Origin: Entomomonas moraniae
GTDB lineage: Bacteria; Pseudomonadota; Gammaproteobacteria; Pseudomonadales; Pseudomonadaceae
Assembly: GCF_003991975.1 (NCBI RefSeq)
Contig: NZ_CP029822.1
Coordinates: 1,364,001 to 1,428,000 of the forward strand
Reading direction: 5' to 3'
DNA length: 64,000 nt
Every line of letters begins with the position of its first letter. Positions within the stretch are counted from its first letter, which is position 1. Shown piece after piece: positions 28,121 to 36,541 of this stretch. A model generated the notes under the pieces. That model ran no database searches and was not told the origin of the DNA. It saw only the letters and a list, made by a program, of their open reading frames with translations. The translations under genes and the position numbers were made by a program.

Positions 28121-29485
28121 TTATTCTTTCCAACCGCCACCTAGGGCAACAAATAGATTGACCTGATTGGCGAGTGTGTTTTGTGTTAAAGTCAATAGAG
28201 TTAGTTCAGTCGTAAATACATTACGCTGTGCATCAAGAATATCTAAATAACTGGCAGAACCACTCAAATAGCCTTGCTGTGATAAGCTCAATGCATTTTG
28301 TTGAGTTGATAAGTATTGCTCTTGAAGTAATTTTTGCTGACGATAACTTTGTTGTAGTGTTAATAAATCAGCCACTTCTTTGAAGGCTGCTTGCAATGTT
28401 TTTTCATAGGTTATGGCAGTTTGTTGTTGTCGAAGATTAGCGATATCCAAATTAAATTTATTTTGTCCTCCTTTAAAAATCGGTAAACTGATTTTAGGTG
28501 CTAGATCCCATAAGGTAGCCCCACTTAATAAATCAGAAAGCTCTGTACTGGCATTACTGATGCCACCCGTCAGGGAGATAGAAGGAAAAAATGCCGCTCT
28601 GGCTACACCTATATCTGCGTTACTGGCTTTAAATTGATGTTCGGCTTGTTGAATATCGGGGCGCTTCAACAAAACAGTTGAAGGTAAATTGCTAGGGATT
28701 GCTACGTTAATTAGATTTAGGTCTGTTACAGGTTTAACTGTTAAATCATAACGATTCACTAAGTTTTGTAACGTATGGTGCGCTATTTGTTGTTCTTGTA
28801 ACAACTCAACACGGCTAACTTTAATACTTTCAAGCATACCTCTTGCTTGCTCATAATCTAAATAGGTTGACTCTCCAGAAATCAACCGTGACTCAATCAA
28901 GGCCAATGCTTGTTGATAATTTTCCATTTGCTTATCAGCCGTTGCTATTTTTTGAACAATAATTTGCTCATTAAAATAAGCTTGGGCTACTTGTGACACG
29001 AGTAATAGATAGACATTACGTTGTGCTTCTTCCGTTGCTAAGTAAGCCTCTAATTGTGATTGGCTTAAATTTTTAAGCCGCCCAAATAAATCAATCTCAA
29101 AGCTAAACGAAGCACCTATATTATAATTTTTACTGGTTTCATCACGATTTTGCCCAGCGTATTGAATCGATGTCTGACCATCAACTTGAGGGTAACGGCT
29201 CGATTGTGCTACACCATATTGCTTATAACTCTCCAAGGTTTTAAGTGTAGCTAGTCTGATATCGGTATTATTCGCCAGTGCCATCTCAATCAGAGAGATA
29301 AGTTGTTCATCCTTAAAATAACGCTTCCAACCAATATCACTTAAATCAATGGAAGTATGATCTTCAGACTGGCTTAAATACTGAGGAACTGTTGAAATAT
29401 CGGGGTCACTATTTTTTGGTGCTAACGAAATACAACCGGTTAACACCATAAATAGAGGAATGGAGATGAGATTTAACTTAGCCAT
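28121..29485 (-). CDS. cusC: Outer-membrane efflux lipoprotein CusC (TolC-like)
   Basis: A 454-residue RND outer-membrane factor. The signal peptide ends in the lipobox LTGC with Cys18 as the lipidated residue. Two OEP repeats follow, with typical phrases such as DIRLATLKTLESYKQYGVAQSSRYP, LLKRPDIQQAEHQFKASNADIGVARAAFFPSISLTGG and SGSASYLDILDAQRNVF. It forms the trimeric exit duct for CusAB. It is the first gene of the operon, and its promoter region contains a long palindrome that is the best candidate for CusR binding. Confidence 0.93.
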   Translation of the reverse strand: MAKLNLISIPLFMVLTGCISLAPKNSDPDISTVPQYLSQSEDHTSIDLSDIGWKRYFKDEQLISLIEMALANNTDIRLATLKTLESYKQYGVAQSSRYPQVDGQTSIQYAGQNRDETSKNYNIGASFSFEIDLFGRLKNLSQSQLEAYLATEEAQRNVYLLLVSQVAQAYFNEQIIVQKIATADKQMENYQQALALIESRLISGESTYLDYEQARGMLESIKVSRVELLQEQQIAHHTLQNLVNRYDLTVKPVTDLNLINVAIPSNLPSTVLLKRPDIQQAEHQFKASNADIGVARAAFFPSISLTGGISNASTELSDLLSGATLWDLAPKISLPIFKGGQNKFNLDIANLRQQQTAITYEKTLQAAFKEVADLLTLQQSYRQQKLLQEQYLSTQQNALSLSQQGYLSGSASYLDILDAQRNVFTTELTLLTLTQNTLANQVNLFVALGGGWKE

Positions 29486-29552
29486 GTTTTCTCTAATTCA
29501 TAAAATAGATGAATAGAGAATAAGACTTACGTGTAACGTCACCGTGACAGAA

Positions 29553-29573
29553 AGATTACAATTTTTGTAATCT
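29553..29573. promoter_or_regulatory. Perfect palindrome upstream of cusC, probable CusR box
   Basis: AGATTACAA and TTGTAATCT are perfect inverted arms around a TTT spacer. E. coli CusR binds a similar palindrome with TGACAA/TTGTCA half-sites, and the inner ACAA/TTGT here agrees with it. It lies 68 bases upstream of the cusC ATG. The shape, position and partner regulator in the same locus support an operator role. Confidence 0.65.
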
Positions 29574-29758
29574 ACTAAACATCAGCCATCATAAAATAAT
29601 CAACGCTCACTTTTAAAGGCAATACTTTAGGCCATTATATTTAAAAAAAAACAACTTACCCTTTACTTTAGCACTATAGCGATAATATCAAGCGAACGGT
29701 ATTATAAAAAGTATCTATAAATAACGAATACTCCTTTAATGAGTAAACTAGCTTACCA

Positions 29759-30709
29759 ATGAAACAAGTCTTCTTAAATGATTTATTGCCTATATTCGTG
29801 CTTCTAGTATTTGGCTACATTGCAGGTGCAAGAAATCGTTTTACTGAAGACAATGCCCTTGCTTTTAATAAACTCGTATTAAATTATGCACTACCTGCCG
29901 CTTTATTTATCTCGATTGTTAAAACTGATCGAGCAATGTTATTTTCCGACATAACACTAACCCTTGTCAGTACATTGATTTTATTAATTGGCTTTGCTAT
30001 CAGTTTTTTTAGTTGTCTACTCCTTTTTAAACATAGTAAACAAGAAGCATCTGTTGCTGCAATGATTACTGGCTCTCCAACTGTTGGGGTATTAGGGTTT
30101 GCCATTTTAGATCCTGTCTATGGTGCAGGCGCTACCACAGGCATTGTGGTAGCGATTGTTGCTATCATCCAGCATGTGATTATTATTCCATTTGGTATTT
30201 ATTTATTTCATCCAGCCGATGAGAACGGTAATAAAAAACATACCAATCCTGTGATTGCTGCAATAAAAGAACCTATTGTTATTGTACCAATGATAGCAAT
30301 CATATTGGTTATTTTAGGGATAAAGTTTCCAACTGTGCTAGATCCTAGCTTAAACCTAATCGCTTATACTAAATCAGGTGTTGCCATCTTCGCCGCAGGC
30401 ATTACATTATCTGTTTATAAATTACAGCTCAGTAAAGAGGTCGTCTACAATACTTTTTTAAAATTATTTGTAATGCCTTTCTTAGCCTTATTACTCGGTA
30501 TTATGTTTAATTTGCAAAAAGAAATTATTCAAATGCTAGTGCTTATTTCAGCGCTTCCCTCCTCAATTTCAGGAGTTATCGTTGGCGGTCGCTATCAGAC
30601 CTACTTAAAAATAGGTACTTCCTCATTAGCATTTAGTATCCTGTTCTTTGCTTTGGCCGCACCTTTTTGGATCATGTCTAGCGGCTATATTATCGATTGG
30701 TTTTATTAA
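29759..30709 (+). CDS. AEC family transporter (auxin efflux carrier-like)
   Basis: A 316-residue membrane protein with about ten helices in the AEC two-repeat fold. It opens with FLNDLLPIFVLLVFGYIAGARNRFTEDNALAFNKLVLNYALPAALF, a clear match to YfdV/MdcF-like permeases, and a helix-5 segment GSPTVGVLGFAILDPVYG and the late LISALPSSISGVIVGGRYQ are also typical. Members carry malonate or other organic anions, but no mdc genes are adjacent, so the substrate is unknown. It is monocistronic: cusC diverges upstream and the next gene downstream has its own leader. Confidence 0.85.
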   Translation: MKQVFLNDLLPIFVLLVFGYIAGARNRFTEDNALAFNKLVLNYALPAALFISIVKTDRAMLFSDITLTLVSTLILLIGFAISFFSCLLLFKHSKQEASVAAMITGSPTVGVLGFAILDPVYGAGATTGIVVAIVAIIQHVIIIPFGIYLFHPADENGNKKHTNPVIAAIKEPIVIVPMIAIILVILGIKFPTVLDPSLNLIAYTKSGVAIFAAGITLSVYKLQLSKEVVYNTFLKLFVMPFLALLLGIMFNLQKEIIQMLVLISALPSSISGVIVGGRYQTYLKIGTSSLAFSILFFALAAPFWIMSSGYIIDWFY

Positions 30710-30942
30710 AACACCCACAAACTATCAACCTATTGTTTAGCTTATATAATTAATAAATATCATCTAATAGCTCAAGCCATTACATATAAGCTTAGAGCTC
30801 ATTATTCTAAAAAAACCGTAGATACTAGACTAATGTACTATTTTTATTAATCATTTTTTTTAGGATTATGATTATGTGTTTAGAAGCTAATTTATAGAAA
30901 TTATGTGTGCATAAATTAAAATACAGTGGATGTCTAATAATT

Positions 30943-31320
30943 ATGAATGGAATTAATTTGTTTGTGACTGTAGGGATATTAATCTTAGTTCTATCAACAC
31001 ATTATTTTTATGTTCAAACTACCTCAAAAATAAAATATATTTTCAATAAAGTATTTTCTAATAATACTTTCATTTTCTACGTTATGAACCCTGTTCAAAA
31101 GCAACACGTAGTAGCCTTTGACGCTTTCTTTATTCCTTACTCAATATCCGATCTATCATTAACACCACAATATAACCAATTAGATACTAACCAACATAAT
31201 AAAAGTTCTAATATGTTATTAAAAATTATCTTACTGATTAGTAAGATAAATATACCTAATCATGTCAATAGTTTTCTAGGAAAAGAGCTGACTCATCCTC
31301 CGCATTACCAAAATAATTAA
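30943..31320 (+). CDS. Hypothetical small membrane protein
   Basis: I do not recognise this gene. From ATG 30943 it gives about 125 residues; an in-frame GTG at 30907 would add 12. Residues 4-22 form one hydrophobic helix (LFVTVGILILVLSTHYFYVQ). The rest is polar and rich in Asn, His and Lys, with a second weak hydrophobic stretch (MLLKIILLISKI). No strong ribosome-binding site is seen. It lies 133 bases upstream of the NRPS on the same strand, so a role linked to that locus is possible but unsupported. It may not be a real gene. Confidence 0.4.
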   Translation: MNGINLFVTVGILILVLSTHYFYVQTTSKIKYIFNKVFSNNTFIFYVMNPVQKQHVVAFDAFFIPYSISDLSLTPQYNQLDTNQHNKSSNMLLKIILLISKINIPNHVNSFLGKELTHPPHYQNN

Positions 31321-31453
31321 TCAGACTCCTCGGAAATAAAAAAACTTTAACGGACATCTAAATTGCTTTCTTTAAAGATCATTCACTTTTAAATATTTTA
31401 TAAAACAAATCATTAAGTTAAATAATTCGTATTAAAATTATAGGTTAAATCAT

Positions 31454-34400
31454 ATGAAAAATATAAAACTTACACCTTATCAATTAACTTTTTATTATGA
31501 GTGGTTAGCTAACCCACTACGTCACGATTACAACATGGTGATTGATAATACAATTACTGGTGAAATAGATTTACAACGTCTACATGATAGCTTAAAAAAA
31601 ATCTTCAATGAACACTTCATTTTGCGCCACAATGTTGCTAATGACGTTAATGGTATAGTATGGAAACAAAGAGAACCTGCATCAGGTACAGATATTGTTA
31701 CTTATCACAAGGCCCCACTCTCTGATGAGAAAATTAGAGCACTTGCTTTAAAACCCTTCGATTTAGAAAATGACCTCTTAGGTAAAGCACATATTATCAA
31801 TCTAGGTAATAATCAATACCGACTCATATTTATTTTCCACCATATTGTAGTAGATGGAATCAGTACAGGAGAAACTTGGGATAAATTTCGTCAGCACTAT
31901 AACGGTATTGACTATAATTTACCTTGTATACAGACACAAGCAACAATGCATGAATCATTAAATAACTATTTCGAAGGATTATTAACCACACAAAAAGGAC
32001 AGATGCAATCATTTTGGAAAGAGCATTTAACTGATGTAAGAAATATTGATCTAACCTTTCTAAAACCACCATCAACTATAAAAAACAAAGTCCCCTTTGC
32101 TATCACTGAATACACTTTCAGTTATAGTGAAGAAGTCGCCAAACAAGTTAAGTCGCTAAGACGTCGCTATAAAATAACCACTTATCTTTTTGGACAATTA
32201 GTGATGGCATTGTTATTACATAAAATAACACGCCAGGCGGATATCCCCATTGCTTATCCCGTGGCCATATTAGAAGGCAAAGAATTACTGTACGGAGCAC
32301 ATGTTAATACATTACCTATTAACTACCATTTTGATGACCAAACAACGTTACAATCGGTCATTGACAAAATGTTTACTTATTATAAAGATGTAAAAAACCA
32401 CAATAGCAAGTACTTGCCTGTTTATGACATTATCTCTTATGCTGACAATCCTGCTATTTTAGACATTGCATTCGTGCAAACCTTTCTTCGAGATCACACA
32501 ACAAGTCTTAATGGTGTTAGCAATGAAAAGATTAATCATCAATTTCAAATAGACTTATCAAACAAGCTCGTTTTTGAACAAGAAGAACATGATAACCATA
32601 TCAATTATCGTGTTAAATTTGATGCACAAATATTGGATAAAAACCTTGTTCAACAATTTGCAAGTTTTTATCAACAACTCTTCACAACCACTCTTGATTA
32701 TTTATTAAATGATCAAGCAGATACTTTAACTAAAACAGTAAAAATTATAGACAACACTGTCTATCAAACCCTTATTCATGACAAGAACCAAACCCGTAGA
32801 CCTTATAAACAGGATAAAACTATCCCTCAGGTCTTTGAGGAGCAAGCCTCTAAAACTCCTTTGAATATAGCGGTGATGTTTAATGATGTGCGTTTGTCTT
32901 ATGCTCAGTTGAATGGCAAAGCGAATCAGTTAGCTCATTATTTAAAAGAACATTGTGCAATTAAACCTAATGATTTTGTCGGGTTGTATCTGGATCGTTC
33001 GGAGCAGATTGTGGTGTGTATCTTGGCTATTTTGAAAGCTGGTGCCGCCTATGTTCCGATGGATCCTGATGCACCTGATGAGCGTAATGGCTTTATTATG
33101 CAGGATGCTCAGTTGAAAGCCGTGCTTTGCCAAGCGCATTATGCAGATAAGTTGGCTACCCTTGCACCCGATGTGGCTATTTTTTCTGTGGATGAGCCTC
33201 GTTTTGTTGAGACGTTGTCTGGCTATCCAGTTGATAATGTGGTTTCTGACACGACTCCTCGTGATTTGGCTTATGCAATTTATACCAGTGGGACTACAGG
33301 AAATCCTAAGGGTACGTTGATTGAGCATCATAATGTGAATCGTTTGGTGGTGAATGCAAATTATGTATCGGTGGATGAGTCTGATCGGTTTTTGAGTATT
33401 TCTGGGTATCAGTTTGATGCATCTACTTATGATTTATTTGCGGCGTTGTTTAATGGGGCTGCTACAATTATTGCCACTAAGGATAATTTTTTGAATTTGG
33501 CAGTGTTTAATCAGTTGTTGGCGGATTATGAAGTGACTAACTTTTTTGCTACCGCTGCCTTTTTTAATACGTTGGTGGATGCCGAGTTGCCTAATTTAGC
33601 TAGGTTGCGTTATGCCCTTGCTGGAGGTGAGGCGTTATCAGCGGCTCATGTGAATAGGTTTTTGGAGCTTTATCCGCAGGTTAAGGTGGTGAATGGCTAT
33701 GGCCCTACGGAAACAACAACGTTTGCGGTGACTTATTTGGCAAATCAGGCAGCTCCTTTTGATCATTCTGTGCCTATTGGGGTGGCGTTGTCTAATACAG
33801 CACTTTATATTTTGGATGAGCAGCTTGAGCCTGTGCCGATGGGGGCTATTGGTGAGCTTTATATCGGGGGGGCTGGAGTTGGTCGTGGGTATTTGAATAA
33901 CCCTGAGTTAACGCGTAAGGTGTTTTTGGCAAATCCGTTCCAAACAGCTGAGGAAAAAGCTGAGGGGTATAATGATCGATTGTATAAGACGGGGGATTTG
34001 GTTCGTTATTTGCCAAATGGCAATATTGAGTATATTGGCCGTAATGATTTCCAAGTTAAAATCCGTGGCTTTAGGATTGAGCTTTCTGAGATTGAAAGCC
34101 GTTTAATCGGTCATCCTTTGGTTAAGCAAGCGGCTGTATTGGCATTAACAAATGCGAATGGTGGTAAGTATTTGGCTGCTTATTATGTCGCTGACAGTGC
34201 AATGACGCATGAGGCGTTATCAAGTTATTTGCAGCAGTTTTTGCCTGAGTATATGGTGCCAACCGCTTTTGTTTATTTGAGTGCGTTTCCACTTAATATG
34301 AATGGCAAGCTCGATCGCAAAGCGTTGCCTGTGCCTGAGTTTAATCATAACGGTGAATATATTGCACCTAAAACACAAACTGAACAAACACTACAAGGTG

Positions 34401-36541
34401 TTTTCAGTGAGTTTTTAGACATTCCTGCTGAAAAAATTAGCACATTGGATGATTTTTTCCAACTGGGTGGTAATAGTATTGTTGCCATCAAATTGTCGAG
34501 CAAAATGGCTAAACTTTTTAATAAAAAAATCCATGTTGCCGATATTTTCTCCAGACGTACGATTTACTCACTCAGTCAACTGATTGATGAAAGTAAGGAT
34601 AGCTCGCTGTCCATTACGGCACCTCAAATAGAAAAACCTGAAGACCAGTTATTATCCTTTGCACAGGAACGGTTATGGTTTATAGAATCTTATGAGGGGG
34701 GAACTTCTGCCTATAATATTCCATTAGTTTTTAAACTAACTCAAACTGCTGATATTAAGAGCCTGAAACACGCTCTTTTACATATTATTGAGCGTCATGA
34801 AGTATTACGCTCACTTATAAAAACCAATCAAGCAGGCCTTGGTTATCAACAACCGATAGATATAAATAATGTATCGCTCAACTTCAACCAACAAACTTGC
34901 CATGAAATCTCTGATTTACACATTCGAATTGATGCACATATTCATCATATTTTTAAATTGGATCAAGAAATCCCTGTTTCTGTTGAGTGCTACCAATTAA
35001 GCAATGAACGTTATATGAGCATTGTCATCCATCATATCGCCTTTGATGGATGGTCAATTGATTTACTCACCAAAGAACTTATCCATTATTATGATCAATA
35101 CAATAACCAACAACTAGACAGTATATCTTCTATTACTGAACTACCTGCTGTTGATGTTCAATACAAAACGTTTGCATTATGGCAGCGACAATACCTACAA
35201 GGCGAACAGTTAGAACAACAACTTGATTATTGGCAAAAGCAACTCACTGGCTATGAACCTCTAAGTCTACCCACCGACTACCCTCGTCCATCACAAATAA
35301 ATTACCAAGGTTGTGATATTAACTTTCAATTAGGGGAATCGTTGAGTCAAGACCTACGTCAATTAGCGACTAAGCTTAATGTCAGTTTATACACTGTATT
35401 GTTAAGTGGTTATTATTTACTGCTAGGCTCTTTTAGTAATCAAAAAGACATTATCCTTGGTACGCCAACCGCTGGCAGGCATTATCAAGGTATTGAAAAT
35501 ACTATTGGTTTCTTTGTTAATAGCCTAGCTTTAAGACAACAAATTAAACCCGACATGAGCTTGATTGACTTTATTAAAAAAACAGGCGAGCGGACTAGTG
35601 AGGCACAGCAATACCAAGATATTCCTTTTGAAAAACTGGTTGATGCTATGCAAGTCGAAAAGGATGAGTCAAGACATCCACTCTTCCAAGTTATGTTTGG
35701 AGTACAATCATTTGGTAACCCAGATAGCCATGAATTAACTAAGCTGCTAGAGCTTTATCAAACGCAACAAACAACCTATCAAGCCGCTAAGTTTGATATT
35801 ACAACACTGCTAGATGATTCAAAAGAATCTATCTCAGGTATTTTTAACTATGCCACTACGTTATTCAAAGCTTCGACGATTGAAAACTATATCAGTGTTT
35901 ATAAAACTATTTTGGCACAATTTACACGCTTATATGAAGAGCAACAGCCAATTGCCAAGCTAAAACATCTGAACACACAAGATTACCAACATCTTATTCA
36001 TGACAAGAACCAAACCCGTAGACCTTATAAACAGGATAAAACTATCCCTCAGGTCTTTGAGGAGCAAGCCTCTAAAACTCCTTTGAATATAGCGGTGATG
36101 TTTAATGATGTGCGTTTGTCTTATGCTCAGTTGAATGGCAAAGCGAATCAGTTAGCTCATTATTTAAAAGAACATTGTGCAATTAAACCTAATGATTTTG
36201 TCGGGTTGTATCTGGATCGTTCGGAGCAGATTGTGGTGTGTATCTTGGCTATTTTGAAAGCTGGTGCCGCCTATGTTCCGATGGATCCTGATGCACCTGA
36301 TGAGCGTAATGGCTTTATTATGCAGGATGCTCAGTTGAAAGCCGTGCTTTGCCAAGCGCATTATGCAGATAAGTTGGCTACCCTTGCACCCGATGTGGCT
36401 ATTTTTTCTGTGGATGAGCCTCGTTTTGTTGAGACGTTGTCTGGCTATCCAGTTGATAATGTGGTTTCTGACACGACTCCCGTGATTTGGCTTATGCAAT
36501 TTATACCAGTGGGACTACAGGAAATCCTAAGGGTACGTTGA
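31454..36541 (+). CDS. NRPS, modules 1-2 (C-A-T-C-A'), truncated by a frameshift in the second A domain
   Basis: This frame codes 1695 residues. C1 (1 to about 430) has an atypical N-terminus and an intact HHIVVDG (129-135); as the first domain it is likely a starter condensation domain that joins an acyl or other donor. A1 (440-961) has YTSGTTGNPKG, NGYGPTE and LDRKALPVPE; pocket residues D-A-Y-F-L-G-G-T-F resemble valine-type codes. T1 carries the Ppant serine S1008 (LGGNS). C2 (about 1065-1500) has HHIAFDG. A2 starts at 1514 and repeats A1 exactly until a base is missing after 36480; the frame then reads about 20 foreign residues to a stop at 36541. The intact protein would continue in the next frame. 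Start ATG 31454 has only a weak AGG behind it. A-domain specificity is inferred from pocket positions by eye. Confidence 0.93.
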   Translation: MKNIKLTPYQLTFYYEWLANPLRHDYNMVIDNTITGEIDLQRLHDSLKKIFNEHFILRHNVANDVNGIVWKQREPASGTDIVTYHKAPLSDEKIRALALKPFDLENDLLGKAHIINLGNNQYRLIFIFHHIVVDGISTGETWDKFRQHYNGIDYNLPCIQTQATMHESLNNYFEGLLTTQKGQMQSFWKEHLTDVRNIDLTFLKPPSTIKNKVPFAITEYTFSYSEEVAKQVKSLRRRYKITTYLFGQLVMALLLHKITRQADIPIAYPVAILEGKELLYGAHVNTLPINYHFDDQTTLQSVIDKMFTYYKDVKNHNSKYLPVYDIISYADNPAILDIAFVQTFLRDHTTSLNGVSNEKINHQFQIDLSNKLVFEQEEHDNHINYRVKFDAQILDKNLVQQFASFYQQLFTTTLDYLLNDQADTLTKTVKIIDNTVYQTLIHDKNQTRRPYKQDKTIPQVFEEQASKTPLNIAVMFNDVRLSYAQLNGKANQLAHYLKEHCAIKPNDFVGLYLDRSEQIVVCILAILKAGAAYVPMDPDAPDERNGFIMQDAQLKAVLCQAHYADKLATLAPDVAIFSVDEPRFVETLSGYPVDNVVSDTTPRDLAYAIYTSGTTGNPKGTLIEHHNVNRLVVNANYVSVDESDRFLSISGYQFDASTYDLFAALFNGAATIIATKDNFLNLAVFNQLLADYEVTNFFATAAFFNTLVDAELPNLARLRYALAGGEALSAAHVNRFLELYPQVKVVNGYGPTETTTFAVTYLANQAAPFDHSVPIGVALSNTALYILDEQLEPVPMGAIGELYIGGAGVGRGYLNNPELTRKVFLANPFQTAEEKAEGYNDRLYKTGDLVRYLPNGNIEYIGRNDFQVKIRGFRIELSEIESRLIGHPLVKQAAVLALTNANGGKYLAAYYVADSAMTHEALSSYLQQFLPEYMVPTAFVYLSAFPLNMNGKLDRKALPVPEFNHNGEYIAPKTQTEQTLQGVFSEFLDIPAEKISTLDDFFQLGGNSIVAIKLSSKMAKLFNKKIHVADIFSRRTIYSLSQLIDESKDSSLSITAPQIEKPEDQLLSFAQERLWFIESYEGGTSAYNIPLVFKLTQTADIKSLKHALLHIIERHEVLRSLIKTNQAGLGYQQPIDINNVSLNFNQQTCHEISDLHIRIDAHIHHIFKLDQEIPVSVECYQLSNERYMSIVIHHIAFDGWSIDLLTKELIHYYDQYNNQQLDSISSITELPAVDVQYKTFALWQRQYLQGEQLEQQLDYWQKQLTGYEPLSLPTDYPRPSQINYQGCDINFQLGESLSQDLRQLATKLNVSLYTVLLSGYYLLLGSFSNQKDIILGTPTAGRHYQGIENTIGFFVNSLALRQQIKPDMSLIDFIKKTGERTSEAQQYQDIPFEKLVDAMQVEKDESRHPLFQVMFGVQSFGNPDSHELTKLLELYQTQQTTYQAAKFDITTLLDDSKESISGIFNYATTLFKASTIENYISVYKTILAQFTRLYEEQQPIAKLKHLNTQDYQHLIHDKNQTRRPYKQDKTIPQVFEEQASKTPLNIAVMFNDVRLSYAQLNGKANQLAHYLKEHCAIKPNDFVGLYLDRSEQIVVCILAILKAGAAYVPMDPDAPDERNGFIMQDAQLKAVLCQAHYADKLATLAPDVAIFSVDEPRFVETLSGYPVDNVVSDTTPVIWLMQFIPVGLQEILRVR
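32771..34338 (+). repeat. Direct repeat copy 1 covering the whole A1 domain
   Basis: This 1568-bp segment recurs at 35993-37559. It runs from the start of the C-A linker (LIHDKNQT, the WNxT-like motif) to the A10 motif (LDRKALPVPE), so it covers exactly one adenylation domain. The copies differ by nine single-base changes, all silent, and by one missing base in copy 2. Both flanks diverge abruptly. Codons inside favour third-position G and T (TTG leucine, GTG, GAG), unlike the A-rich codons on either side. Confidence 0.97.

Noticed and set aside
32942-33331. Antisense open frame across the A1 domain, and its twin at 36164-36499
   Set aside because: Both lie entirely inside the repeated A-domain on the opposite strand. 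They match each other only because the underlying repeat is identical. The translations look like low-complexity shadows without a known fold.
36487-36541. Two separate NRPS proteins joined by docking domains
   Set aside because: The first frame ends in about 20 residues of out-of-frame sequence, not in a docking helix, and the second starts inside the same A domain with no ribosome-binding site. The repeat copy shows exactly which base is missing, so one interrupted gene is the better reading.
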